Positions 1 through 12,149 of a stretch of 64,000 bases of DNA are shown here, in pieces (the first letter of the stretch is position 1; every line of letters starts with the position of its first letter). Source of the DNA: Gnetum montanum (taxonomy: Eukaryota > Streptophyta > Gnetopsida > Gnetales > Gnetaceae); the NCBI GenBank assembly GCA_015680685.1, contig MNCI01008307.1, forward strand, positions 144,470 to 208,469, in the 5' to 3' direction. Under the pieces are notes generated by a model. It did no database searches and was not told the DNA's origin. It saw nothing but the letters and a program-made list of their open reading frames with translations. The translations under genes and the position numbers were made by a program.

Positions 1-81
1 TGGGATTACCACACGTAACGCACATGGTCGAAGCGGTCGTACTGAGGCACTTAACTAACCTAAGTGTGACAAGCAGTCAAT

Positions 82-254
82 TTCTTGACTAGCCATACAC
101 ATTTGTAGATGCTCGTAATCAAGTTGTACTTGTCCCATGTTCTAGGAGGTAAGGGTGAGAGAATCTAATCGCGATGAGTAGCCGATTCCTTGGCTAGCCG
201 TACATGTTCGTCAACACTCGTAACCAAGTCGTACTCATGCCGCATTACTAGGAA
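82..254. repeat. Two imperfect 69-bp direct repeats inside the LTR
   Basis: Positions 82-150 and 186-254 share the order 'agccRtacaYRttYgt', 'ctcgtaaYcaagtYgtac' and 'tRcYgcattacta'-like blocks, offset by about 104 bp. Differences are mainly transitions. Similar 'cttggtaatcctag' modules occur in the other LTRs of the family. Confidence 0.6.
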
Positions 255-489
255 AGCAATAAATAACATTAAATAAACCTATCCATGTATTGCAAGGTTT
301 ATCCACAAAGCTCATCTTTATTGTCGTACACAACTTGCGTTCAGGTACAAAGTTGCTTGAATAAAGAACCGTTCACTTGGGGGACTCCTACTGCGGGCAC
401 ATGGAAGATATTCTATCTCTGGGGTGATCAATCTACTAGAGCTTCACTACTTTACGCCTATGATTACCAATCAGGGGAGTGCCACCTCT

Positions 490-535
490 TATTTATAGAT
501 TTGGCGACGGACCGCGATATCGCGTACGCGATATC
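490..535 (-). promoter_or_regulatory. LTR promoter: TATA box plus GATATC palindrome
   Basis: On the - strand a TATA box (CTATAAATA, 490-498) lies about 85 bp from the LTR start at 583. Between them is a perfect 20-bp palindrome, GATATCGCGTACGCGATATC (516-535), and another CGCGATATCG at 546-555. The same arrangement, with CpGs lost, is seen in the solo LTR at 12713 and in both LTRs of element B. Promoter function is inferred from position. Confidence 0.55.
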
Positions 536-583
536 ATAGGGAACGACGCGATATCGTGGCAGCAACAATATTGCATCTCATCA

Positions 584-755
584 CATACCTTTGCATTTCA
601 CAAGTGTAATTGGGAAGACAATGATTGCAACAATTATTTTTACTTCCTAGAGACTAGCATACATAAAAGGCTATAAGTCCATAGAATTTGACTGGATCCT
701 AGTGAACACTTAGTGATTCATATGTTTGGGCGTAGGGTCTACTCACCACTCATCA
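584..755 (+). repeat. Element A 5' LTR, 3' part
   Basis: Matches the tail of A's 3' LTR at 13719-13890 (shared 'catttcacaagtgtaatt', 'acttcctagaga', 'ggctataagtcca') and the tail of B's LTRs in reverse. It ends in TCATCA, the LTR terminus, directly before the primer-binding site. The upstream part is cut off by the reverse LTR at 1-583. Confidence 0.8.
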
Positions 756-756
756 T

Positions 757-774
757 TGGCATCATTGCTAGGGA
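757..774 (+). promoter_or_regulatory. Primer-binding site of element A (tRNA-Asp type)
   Basis: tggcatcattgctaggga follows the LTR end after 1 nt. The complement of the plant tRNA-Asp 3' end is TGGCGCCGTTGCCGGGGA. The 5 mismatches are all C-to-T or G-to-A, the pattern expected from methyl-cytosine decay. Confidence 0.75.
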
Positions 775-912
775 CTTGTAGCTTGATACATGTGCTATCT
801 AGGACTTAGTGAAAATTATTTAACATTTTTGGAACAAACCCTAAAGTTGCAATTATTAAAAAATTAATAATCATTATTCTTAAGCACATTGTTATTTTTC
901 TTCTATGTGAAA

Positions 913-3362
913 ATGTCTTCTTCTCATAGGCATGATGAATAGAAAGTACCCCAAGAATTCAAAGTGGTGTATACTCATCTAGATAAATTTGTGCTTGATT
1001 TCACCCTCATCATGCATTATGATGAGTAGCTATAGTGGAGAGACATGGAGGACAACATTGTGTTGTTGCCTCACCAATCTATTCCTGGGATGTTGCTCCA
1101 AACTCTTAAGAGCTAGGTCATCCAAGATCTTCATAAAGAGTATGTTGTGCAAGACCATGACTATCGAGACTATCATCCCACTAAAACATAATGCAAAAGA
1201 GATTCGCACTAGGAGAAGCTCCATGAAGCTACAAAGGGAAAATGATTCACTAACCCCTTGTTTTTACTGAATGAGAAAGACAATGAGGATTCTTCCTCTA
1301 GGGATTCTCAACATGAAGATTATCCACCCCTTGACTTTGGTGAAAGGGGATTGAACCCAAATCTATAGTCCACTATCAAAAATATGAATTCAAGAAAAAG
1401 TGGGAGTTTAGGTAGGAGCTTAGGCAAGCATCATGATGATGAAAAACCTAATGATCGTGGCTATGACAAGTGGAGAGGAGGTGGAAAACACCATGATGAT
1501 GGTAGACCTCCTTCCTCTTTGTCCTCTTCATTTGCATCTTCTTCTTCCTCCTCTAAATTTGATCAAAACTGTAAGGGGCAAAATCGTGATGGAGGTGAAT
1601 GATGAGAAAATAATGATCATAGGCCCCGTCATGAAAAAAAAGGTAGCAGAGGACTTCAGAGGCATCATCGAAATCATGATGATGATGAGCCTTTACTTGC
1701 AACTTGAAGCATGTTAAACATCATAGAGGTAGTTAAAATTCCAACTAGGCATGTGAAAGATAGTAGAATCAAGAAGTTGGATATGAACATTATCCCAAAT
1801 TTGAGGGGGAATATAATTTAGATCCATAGACCCATCTTCAAGCCTTTCACGATGCCTATGCCTTGCAAGACATTGAAAATGCTTAGAAAAATCTTAAGCT
1901 ATTTCCCAAGAAACCCACAAAAGAAGCAAAAGGTTGGTACCACTCCTTAGAGTTGGAGTCAATTTATAAATGGAGTATGATGCTTGAGTTATTCAATGAT
2001 AAATATTAGACATACTTCAAAGTGTCCAATTTAAGAAAGCAAATCCAAGGTTAGCGACAAGGAACACATGAATCCTTGAATGCAACCATGGGAAAGTATT
2101 ATTCCCTTTTGTACAAATGTCTTGGTCATGGTTATTCTTAGTGGGAGTAGCTTCATCACATCATAGATAGGCTCTAATCTGAAATAAGAAGAATCCTTGG
2201 GGTCTATGCCCAAGGGAGATTGTTAAAACTTCAAGCCCATCAAATCCGAAGGTTGATTTAGTAGGTTGCAAAAGAAGAAGGTGAGTTGAGGAAATGGGAA
2301 AGTGTTGAAGAATATAACCAAGATTATTTCATTAGAAAAAGGTAGGTCTAATTCTATGATAATGAGGGAAAGGCATCACTTGATGAAGTGGTGTAGTGAA
2401 AAATCTTGTTGATTAAAAATTTTGTTTTCAAGATTTTGGCTAAGGTGGAGAAAATTTGGAAATCTTTGGATGAAAAATTTCAAATTGCTTTAAAAATTGT
2501 AAAAGAATCCAAAGATCAAAGTAGTAATCATGATTGCAGGAGAAGGAAGGAAGCTAAATGTGCCTACCAAAGGGGTAAGGGCAAAGTTGCTGAAGTAGAA
2601 GAGGTTGTGGAGTTAGAATTAGATGATGATAGTGGATGTGAAAACTACTAATATGAACATCCTAAGGAATTTTTCCCTATTGTGTCACATTTTTAGGAAT
2701 TTCGGGTGTATGTGCTAAATCCTAGGTTCACAAGAAGACAAGCACCCAGAAAGTTACCTTATCCTCAAGGTAATTCTAGGTAGTTCTACCAACAACAAGC
2801 TTATTATCCAAGTGGAGCTCCACCACAACCATATGAGTAGTATTAGCAATGGTAGCACCCACATTCAAGGGGGATTCCACCACTAAGGCAACAGTACCCT
2901 TATAGATAGCCAAATTCATATGGGTACCATGTTCAGCAACACATGTTTCCATGTGACTCTTCTTGTCATACTTGTTTTCCACATCACTACTATCCTCTAG
3001 AGTACTATAGAGCTCATTCTCCATCTCCTAGAGGGGAGTCCCCATATCCTTATCACCCTTCTCATTTTTTAATACATGCCTCTTCACCCTTAACCTAATT
3101 ACTACCTACTGCACAACCATAGCAATGAAATGCTACCAAGGTTGTTAACTTATAGCCAGCTTTGCAGTTGAGTCGTTTGGAAAATAGATCCCATGAAATA
3201 TCATTCTTTCAAACCAATAGCCCTACAAAGCCCTCATTGACTCATGCGATTGGTTGCCCTATGTCTCCTTCATTCTTTGCACCTATTCCTTTTGAGAACC
3301 CTTCAAACCAAATGCCTCCCAAGATCTACACAATCATGTTAATCCATGCCATATTCAATTGA
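913..3362 (+). pseudogene. gag: Element A gag (decayed)
   Basis: Starts at an ATG followed by serine codons and a histidine (MSSSH), matching the reverse-strand gag start of element B at 27417. A stop appears by 940. The body is hydrophilic, with His/Asp/Ser-rich repeats (about 1420-1700), the part that in B reads as a similar charged linker. It continues through a Lys-rich segment (2406-2651) into a Pro/Tyr/Gln-rich part (2700-3300). No zinc knuckle is legible. Dozens of in-frame stops, often TAG or TAA where B has Gln or Trp codons, show long inactivity. The assignment rests on position before the protease and on collinearity with B, not on a clear gag motif. Confidence 0.6.
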
Positions 3363-3389
3363 ATCCAGGATGGAAACCTTCCCAAAAAA

Positions 3390-5600
3390 AGAATTGATCT
3401 TGGAAGTTCCCTCATTTATTTGTAGATTGCTAGAAATGAGCCATGCAAGGTTCTTCTTGATTCATGTTCTGGTGTTAATCTGATTTCTCACAAAATGTAT
3501 GAAGATTGGAACCAACCTCCTCTTAAGAAGAGCAGCATTCATTTAGAATTGGCAAATTAATCCATCATTGTTCCCTTAGGACTAGTGGAGGACATTGTCA
3601 CCACTATCTATGGTGGTCCTATATTATCGATTTACTAGTGATTTATGTTTGATAACTATAAGGGGGGACCTCCCAATTATTATGAAAATGGCTTAGTTGA
3701 GCACTATTGATGTGTGAATGGGCATTAGAGATCTTTCCCTAGAAATTTCATGGGAAAATGCATTTGGAAAGATCAAGAAGAAGAGAGTTTCATGTATTGT
3801 GTACAATGATAAAGGGTGCAACCATGTGTAGAAGTTATGGTCTATCAAAAGCACATCAATCAAAGCATGTATTTAGTGTATAGATGAATTTGAAACACAA
3901 AAGTGCTTGTACATAGTAGCCATAAAACAAAAGGACACCTAGTGACTGAAAGTTAATCCTGAATGCAATACACTTTGCATGGAACCAACTGAGAGCTTAA
4001 TATATGCATATGTTGAAAGCATGGATGAATTGAAGGAAATTCATCACCAACTCTCTGATGATAAACCTAATGATACTTGCTGGGGAGAGTTGGAAATCCC
4101 TAAAAATTTTAAATAGGAGCCATTAAATTTGAAAAATCTACTTGCCAGCATGGAGTAAGAATTCTTGAAAAATGGCAAGCTAGTAATAATCATTGTCAAT
4201 TTTCCTCCTGAATAGAAAGAGAAGCTACTAAATGTGATTAACTAATGGCCAATATCCTTTTCTTGGTCATATCCTAAATTCACTAAAATTAAGCCTTGGA
4301 TATGCTAGCATCACATCTATATTGATCCTTCCATCAAGCCAAAGAGGCAGCAACAATGGCGGTTGAATTCCAAATTGAAGCAAATCATCAATGAAGAAAT
4401 TGAACAACTCCTCAAGGAAGGGTTCATCTATCTAATCACCGATAGTGAGTGGGTTAGCCCACTTTTGATTGTGCCAAAGAAAGATGGTAAGTGGAGGATG
4501 TGTATTGATTTCAGGCTAGTGAACATGGCAACTTACAAAGATCATTTTCCATTGTCATTTGTGAACTAGGTTTTGGATACTGGCTCTAGGCATTACTATT
4601 ACAACTATCTAGATGGTTATAGTGGCTATAACTAGATTCAAATTGTACTAGAAGATTAGGCCAAAATGACATTCCCAAGTCCTTGGGGGACTTTTACATA
4701 TAAAAAAAATGCCTTTTGGTCTATGTAATTCCCTTGTAACATTCCAATGCCTTGTCCTGAATATTTTTTAGCAGTAGATTGGTAGTGGGATGGAAGTTTT
4801 TATAGATGACTTCTCAACTTATAGCACTACATTTGAGCAAGCCCTAGATCATATTAAGTGCTTAAAAGGTGCATGAAGATCAATCTTTGGCTCAATTGGC
4901 AAAAGAGCCATCTAATGGTCCAAGAGGACATTATGTTGGGGCATAGAATATCATAAGTAGGGATTGAGGTAGATCCTAAAAGATTAGGGTCATCCAAGGA
5001 ATAACCCACCAAGTAGAATCTGTTAAAGATATCTATTCATTTCTTGGACACACTAGCTACTATTGGTAATTCATAGAGAATTTCTCTAAGATTGTGAAAC
5101 CATTGGTTGAGTTGATAGAAAGATGCTCCATTCATATGAATCAAGGAATGCAAGAAAGCATTCCAATGGCTTAAGTAGAAGCTTGTAGAAACTCCAATTC
5201 TATAAGCACTTGATTGGTTCTCTCCCATTTCACATCATGATGGATGCATTGAACTATTCCTTGGGAGATATTCTTATGTAGTTAGATGATTAAAAATGTC
5301 CTTATTATATCCATTGCTCAAGCTAAAGCATTATGGGTGCATAGCTTAACTACACCATAATGGAGAAAGAGCTAACGGTAGTGGTGTATGCTTTGGAGAA
5401 ATTTAGGTACTATGTGCTTGAATAAAAAGTGTTTGTGAACACTAACCACAATGCGATTTTCTTCCTTATGAACAAGTTGATGATGAGCCCCCATGTCATA
5501 TAATGGCTAGTGATCTTACAAGAGTTTAATCTTACAATGGTAGATTGAAAAGAGACTGAGAATGTAGTCACTAATCACTTGTTTCGGTTATGATGGGACA
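3390..5600 (+). pseudogene. pol: Element A pol: protease, reverse transcriptase, RNase H (decayed)
   Basis: Protease (about 3420-3700): LLDSCSGVNLIS, where the catalytic D-S/T-G has become D-S-C. RT (about 4330-5000): EGFIYLITDSEWVSP, VPKKDGKWRMCIDFR and KDHFPL, then LDGYSGYN, and a catalytic FIDDF at 4799-4813 that is intact. RNase H (about 5220-5570): the first Asp and the Glu (MEKELTVVVYAL) remain, but the 'TDH' and 'ADHLSR' aspartates read Asn, each a G-to-A change. Frames shift several times and stops are frequent. Reverse transcriptase would have copied the genomic RNA from the tRNA-Asp primer. Order and motifs are clearly Ty3/gypsy; the Athila/Tat branch is likely. Confidence 0.85.
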
Positions 5601-6880
5601 ACAAAGAGGAGGAGAGATTGCTCTTTGATCAATTTCCTGATGAACTCCTCTTTGCTAGTGCAATAAATGAACAAGTGCCTGATGAACCTATATGCTATGA
5701 TGGCATCCTCGCTTATCTTCTTACTCAAGAGATGCCACAAGACTTGGACCACTAGAAGAAATAATAGTTTCTTCATTAAACCAAATGCTTCATGGAAATC
5801 AAAAAGAACCTTTATTGGGTGTGCACCAATGGCTTGGTTCATTGGTATTTCCTTGATGTTAATCAACTACACATTCTCCAAGATGCTCATAAGGGTCCTT
5901 GTGGGAACCACTATGCAAGGATACACATGGCTATTAAGATCCTGATGGTAGGGTATTACTAGCCAACAATCTTCAGGGATGCTCACTAATTCATCTTCTC
6001 TTGTGAACATTGTCAATGAGATGGTGGGATGATCACTTGAATGAAGGGACCTCAACAATGGATCCAACCACTAGAACCCTTCTACATTTGGGGCATAGAT
6101 TTCATGGGTCCCATCACAACCATGTCAAATGGAAAGGCACACATAATAGTTGTTGTTGACCATTGTAAAAAATGGGTAGAAACAAAAATTTTCATTGATT
6201 GTACATCTTCCATTACTACTCAATTTGTATAATAGAATGTTGTAAATAGGTTTGGAGTGCCATGTGCACTAATTTCTGACAATGATACTTATTTTATAGA
6301 TGCTACTTTTTGCAAGCTCATGAAGACTTGGGGGTTAAACATAAGTTAATAACACCCTACCATCCTCAACCCAATGGTCAAGTAAAGGTTATAAATAGGA
6401 AAATAACTAATATCTTAATGAGAAAAATTACCAAATATAGGAGAGACAAAAGCATAAAACTCAACAATGCCCTTCAGGCCTCCTGCTCCACATGGAATAT
6501 CCCTATAAGATACTCTCCCTATGAGTTGATGTTTGGAAAATTACCAACTCTTCCAATTCAATCTAAGCTCCATAAACTTTCAATAGCCTATGACCTTGAT
6601 CTTGACCTTAGCCTAGCACAAAATGAAAGATTGATAAAATTTAATGTGCTAGATGAGATTCGATTGGTGGCCTATCCTTGAATGAAGTGCAAAAAGCATT
6701 CAATAAAAAGCACCATGACCTTAGGATAAGGAAAGTAAAATTTTAACTTGGAGACAAGGTCCTCTACTGGAACCCCACACATGTACTGTAAAAGACTAAT
6801 TTTCAAAAATTTTGAGAATGGCCTTATGTCATTTATGAAACCTTTTCTTGAGGGGCCATGCTGATTTATAAACCTAAGAG
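5600..6880 (+). pseudogene. Element A integrase (decayed)
   Basis: The N-terminal zinc-binding region is visible (His near 5890-5920, CEHCQ near 6015), followed by the catalytic core. The first Asp is in WGIDFMGP (codon 6098-6100) and the second in ISDN (6278-6280). The catalytic Glu of the conserved HPQxNGQxE block is Lys (AAG, 6385-6387), again a G-to-A change. A frameshift lies between the second Asp and this site. The C-terminal part (6400-6830) runs through YSPYELMFGK, typical of plant gypsy integrases. Integrase inserts the element cDNA into host DNA; this copy cannot be active. Confidence 0.85.
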
Positions 6881-9109
6881 CCCAAAAAAAAGTAATTGGT
6901 CAACATGCAACAACTCAAATCTTTCCATGAGCCTAAGCAAGCTAGTACAAGCAATGCCTTAATGTATGGAAAACCTTGCTCAATTTTTTATATATTCTTC
7001 TTTCAACTTAGTTGTGGGGGAGACGGTCATTTGTGCTAGCCATATCAGTGGCTCCTTAGTTTTCCTACTTTTTCTTTGTTTTACACTTTCTTTATTTTTA
7101 CATCTTTTTATTTTACACTATAATTTTTCCAATTTTTTTACAACATCGTTAGTATGTTTTATCTTTCTTGAATAGTTTTCAATTTTTTTGTATTTTTCTT
7201 TCTTTCTAATGTGAACTTTTCTTGTTTTCTAATAAAATGATTTATTACCAACATGACACATTGATTCTGTAGCTATTTGCTAATGGTGGTTTGTACTTAA
7301 TGTTTTTGATTGCTAATGTTTGGTTTTTATTTTTTAATTTTCATAAATAATGACTAATACAAGTTTCTTTTTTGTGCAACAAGTAGTGAGTCCACGTCAT
7401 CCACCCATCCACCAACTCTATGGTCTTCCTAGGATTGAAAGTATGAGGTTCCTTTTTCATAAATAAAACTTTAATGAGCTTGTGACCTTGGTAGTTTTCA
7501 AACTTGGGAAAGATTCAAAGGTTTGAAAGGGTGTGACATCAAGGGGATTCACTACTCTTTGTGCCTTTCTACTTACTTGAGTGCAATTCTATTTTCATGG
7601 ATTTCTTATCATTTTGTGTCGATCAATAATAGGAAGTTAGTAAGTCTTTGCATGGTGTGGTTTCAATCAAAAAATTCATAAAAACATAAAATTCAAAAAA
7701 AGAAAAAACATGATGAAAATTCAAAGCACATCCCTTAGACAAAATAGCAAGCTACAAGCACTAGTTATGGAACTAGAAAGACATGTTATCCATGCCTAAA
7801 GTTCCCCTCTAACTAAGGCCCTTGCTCACTTCCCACTTCTCTTTTTTTCTCAAATAAGGAATAGTGATTGATCTATGGGAGCATTCTCATATCTCAAGGG
7901 GATGGTCTAGTCTTAGAGTGGTGATGCAAAGTTAATGAAAGTGGTTGGTTTTGATGTGGACTAAGGATGGACTTTATTGGGTCATTTAACCATAAGATCC
8001 ACAAGGGACTTCATGTAATCACAATTCAAAATTCCATCTCGCCTTCTTTATCATCCATCAATGCTTTCCATCATTCACCTCACTACCAATTTCCATGTCT
8101 TGTTCAATGTCCTAGTTTAATGTGTTTAAATCCTTAGGTAGATTTTTCTAGATTTAGTCCTTAACTTTTCATAATCATTAATCCATTGTGAGGCCCACAG
8201 ACTCCTTAGTTGAGGTTATGTAAGGGCACAAAAAGGGCATGAGCCTGCTATCAGGAGGACCCACTTGCATATCTCTTGGTTATGGTAATTAAGTTCCTTA
8301 TCTTTAGGCATTTTGGCAATCAAATATTTCTTGCGCTCCTTCGATTGCATCCAACTATGTGCTCCTTAAGGCATTTTCTCCAAGAAATTTTCATTCTTCC
8401 ACAATTCTCTAATTTTCGTGAATTTTCCAACTCTCTTCTAAGGTCTTCATCATGTTCATAGCTTTTCTGGCTCTCTATGGACCCTAATTTCATAAGAAAA
8501 CTTGTATTTTTCAAGATTTTTAAAGTGAAAAATTTTGTGGACCAGCCTAATTGATATAATTCCATATACAAGTCCCTCCCATTGATGAGACCCCATTGAA
8601 GTAAGGCAAAAATCCTATAAATATACACAAACACTTAAGAATTTTTCACATTTTCTCATAAATAAGAGGGGAGTTTTTGGATTTTTCAAAGCTTAGAACC
8701 TTCCAAGAGCCATATCTTCCTAACCTTTTGTCCGATTCACTCTGTTCTTCAACCTTGTAGCTACTAGAAGTAAGCTCTTTATCATGGAGGCTGCAAACCT
8801 TAAGTTTTTGATAAAAAAAAATTTCAAAATATTTCCAAACTCCCACAAGATTTAATAGAGAAATCAACATTAAAACATCAAATTATAAGATTTAAACCCT
8901 TCTAATAAGCTTCAATAATATTATAAATTAAAAGTCATCAAAATAATAATAAAATAATCAATATGCCATGGTCCAAACTTAGCCTAGGTGTAATTGCCCA
9001 ATGAGAAAGGTACTTAAATGTTATAAGTTACACATTAAATGCTAATGCTTGTTTATGTTTTGATCATAGATGGTACTTAAAGGAAAGCACAAGAAGGGGG
9101 ACTGTCCCA
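6881..9109 (+). other. Element A noncoding stretch after integrase
   Basis: AT-rich, with no credible frame. From about 6960 to 8240 it is collinear with 20040-21250 of element B in reverse: both share 'gtgagtcca...', the block around 7960-8010 (tcatttaaccataagatcca), and 'gactcctYagttgaggttatgtaagg' near 8200. From about 8250 onward B has nothing equivalent. Small ORFs here are chance openings. Confidence 0.6.
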
Positions 9110-11970
9110 AGTAAGGAAAAAATGACCAAGAATAGAAAGGGCCCAAGAACAATCCCATGAACAAGAAGAGACCCATGCAATGGGACCTCTTTAGGAGGAT
9201 TCCAAAGTAGAATTTGTCTGATAGATTTCTAAAGAAGCTAGTGCAACAAACTAGTCTCATTGAGATGAGGCACCTAAACCAAGATCAAACCTTGAGGTTA
9301 CCTTGAGGGAAGATACCTCAGGTAGTTCACGAACAAGGAGGTCCAGAGATCCATGCTTCAAGAGTTAAACTTTGAATCTTTCTTGAAGTTTGCACTACTA
9401 GAAATTAAAGATCAACTACAAAACTCTCCAATGTCACCCGCAATCACTTCCAGTGGGGAGTGGTACATGGGAGAAACATACTTGTTCTAGAATAATCAAT
9501 AGGCTAGTTCAATGATCAAAATCAAGGACATCTCAGTGTCCTACTTGATGAAAGCTATCCTAGAGGTCCTTGGGTGACCATAAATGGGAACAAACCTTGC
9601 TAAAATCCCCATGTAAGTAGATCTTGGCACTAAGAAGGAATGGTTGTAGGGGTGTTATGCAATCAATCATAAGGAGTTTGGCATGCTCACCATGGTGGAA
9701 GGCATATATTTTAAGATTTCAGCCTTTCACCTTAATCCAATGGTGGGGCCAAGTAAGATCACAACCTTCTCCACTCATGTGTGTGTTGCTCTAAGCAGTA
9801 GATTCTCAGTCAAACTTTCACAACTTATCTATCTTGAGGTAGAAATGCAATTTAAATAAAATAAACTTGGAAGGAAGACATTCCCCTTCCCATCCCTCAT
9901 CCAAAAATTATGCAAGAGGGGAGGCATAACCTGCTATACAAATGATGATGTTCAACATGATCCATTTGCTTCTTGGGTAGAGATGATGAAGGACACGATG
10001 CTTGCTAAAGTCATCCAAGAAGAAAAGCAGTGACTACCACCTCCATCATCCACTCACAAAATAATGTCTAAGTTCCATGTTATCCTTGAGCACATGTGGA
10101 TGATCTAAGAGAAGGAGCAATGAGCTAGAATGAGTGGTGATGATCCATGTATGTATCATCCATTAATGAGTCACATTAAAAAAATGGCTTAAACAATCAA
10201 CTAAATGGAGAAAGGTAAGCCAATTTTCTTAGCTCAAAGAACATAGCTATCCATGAGATCAAATCTCAATACCTAAGATGTAATAGTATCTCTCTTGGAA
10301 TAACAAAAATTTGAAAAAAATATTTGGGAATGATGCTACTTTTTTAGTGTGTTTGAAGGAGGGTGAGGGGGCAACTATCTTGGTGATGTAGCACCATATG
10401 CATGAGATAGCGGTAGAGGTGGTTGCTGATAGAATTACCAAAGCACTAAATGCACCTATGGTATCTATACTAGATGTCTCTACACTTAGAGATGTGTAAA
10501 CATATGCAAGAATAGGTAGCAATATATTGAGTGTAGCCCAACACAAGGAGTTACTAGACCAACTTGTGGAAACTAAGCAACCAATTTTGGATGTCTTTGA
10601 CCTTCTAGGCACAATTACTATAATCTAATAAAAGCTACTAGAAGAAAGGGGAAAGTGTATATATTATAGGGGCAACTCAAAATAGCCCAAGCACAAAACC
10701 AACACTTAGCTATAGAGGTTGCTGAATTGAGAGCTTGTCTTACTAATCCTATGTTTTTCAACCGTACATTGACAAGGAATGAAGCCTTCAAGAAGCTTGA
10801 AGACAAGCTCAAAAAGGTTAAGAATGAGAAGGAAATAGTCATCTTTAACCAATCTATGGGCAATGCCAAAATGTACACCATTCAAAAAGACTTGGTTCAA
10901 ATGCACCATGAGAATGCAATTTTGACCATAGAAAATCATTGCCCACGCAATGTTGATATGTAGAAGTAGAAAATGTAGGATTTTATACATCAATAGCAAG
11001 AGGAACTAGCTAGACTAGACAATGAATTGAGGAGATTGGTAGCAGAGAATAGAAATCTCTACATGAAGGAAGTTTGAGCCCTTTTCCAAAAATCATAGAT
11101 AGAGATAGTCACTTGGAAAATTGAGGCTCTCAAATTTGAGAGAGTCAAGAACCATTATAGAGATAAGGTTAGTTTACAAAAAAAAATTAATGAGAAACAC
11201 ATCTAGATGATGAAGACAAAACTCAATGAGGCCCTCCAGTAGCTCAAGGAAGGAGATGATGTCTGGAAACTTATCTTTGATGGGCTCAATGACTACAACA
11301 AAGTGGATATGTGCATGAAAGAGCTATAAATTGAGGAGATGATGAAGTACATGGGGCTTGGAAATCTTTTTTATGCAAACCTTGCAATGTTGACTATCAA
11401 AAAACCATAGTCAGAATTGGAGAAAAAAGTGGTCATTTTGTACTTATTATACAAAGCAAAGTTCAAGCATCACAAAGAAATGAAGTCAAAGCTTAAGACT
11501 GCTAATGTCGAACTTGAGGTTCTCAAGGAAAAGTTCACCAACAAATGATCAATTGCTGAGAACCTAGCCAAGAGGATGAAAAACTACCCAGAGCTATAGA
11601 ATGTAGTCAAGGTGTTCAATGTTGAACAAAAAAATTTTGCTATGTGATTTGTCAACATGAAGGAGTTGTTTCTAGCAATGCCTTATCCTTGGGATGTTCC
11701 CACTTCAGACCACATTCAAGATTTTGTGTGAACCATAAATGATCCAAGGGGAAAGGAGGAGAAGATGAAGGCATTGTTGGATGCCTTTCATCTTCCACTA
11801 GAATTTGTAGCTAATGCAAGACAACCATAACTACCTCAACCACTCCATGTGCTTAAAGCAAGACAAGGTTCTTCGGAGCCTTAGGAAACTCCACCACCTA
11901 GGACTATTTTATCTTCTTCAATGTCTTTGCATCATCTAAGGAGTTGTGTTTGTCAGTTTTGTCTTAGAGA
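9110..11970 (+). pseudogene. Element A extra 3' ORF, coiled-coil protein (decayed)
   Basis: One + strand frame stays legible for about 2.7 kb (9290-11970) despite some tens of stop codons. The N-terminal half contains FPFPSLIQKLCKRGG (9881-9925), a motif I associate with the plant 'putative transposon protein' family; that match is tentative. The C-terminal half (10670-11600) is rich in Leu, Lys and Glu with heptad-like spacing (EAFKKLEDKLKKVKNEKE; QEELARLDNELRRLVAENR), so a long coiled coil is likely. It lies between integrase and 3' LTR, the position of env-like ORFs in some Athila elements, but I see no signal peptide or membrane segment. Element B lacks it. Confidence 0.55.
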
Positions 11971-12132
11971 TTAATTTTGTTGTTTTAAACACCTAAAAAT
12001 TTGTAATCAATGAAGAAAAAAACTCATATACTCTAGGCACTTAGTTTTTTTTGTGTAGTTTGTGTGTTTATTTTGGGTGTCAATAATCCCATACCTTCCC
12101 AAATTTCTTAAAGAACTCAATGATGAGTTTTC

Positions 12133-12149
12133 ATTTAGTCATGGGGACA
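12133..12149 (+). promoter_or_regulatory. Polypurine tract of element A
   Basis: The segment attt-agtcatggggaca abuts the 3' LTR start (TGATGAAGC at 12150). The matching place in element B, read on the - strand, is agtcgtgggggta before TGATGAATC. The shared upstream 'gatgagttttcatttagt' supports the boundary. Confidence 0.6.

Larger units (their letters stand above)
1..583 (-). repeat. Reverse-oriented LTR of the A/B gypsy family, cut by window start
   Basis: Read on the - strand it begins TGATGAGATGCAATATTG at 583 and follows the same order as the LTRs of element B: GATATC-rich segment, TATA box, then the 'ctgcgggcac' segment. The adjoining + strand sequence from 584 is an LTR tail in the opposite orientation, so this LTR interrupts the 5' LTR of element A. 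Only one end is in the window, so a solo LTR cannot be told from a whole element. It retains many CpGs and is probably the youngest LTR of this family here. Confidence 0.75.

Noticed and set aside
1030-1224. Reverse-strand 64-codon frame within A's gag
   Set aside because: Antisense shadow of decayed gag; no motif.
10259-10999. Reverse-strand frames of 87-117 codons with hydrophobic content
   Set aside because: They are antisense to the coiled-coil ORF; hydrophobic runs come from the complement of Lys/Glu-rich codons.
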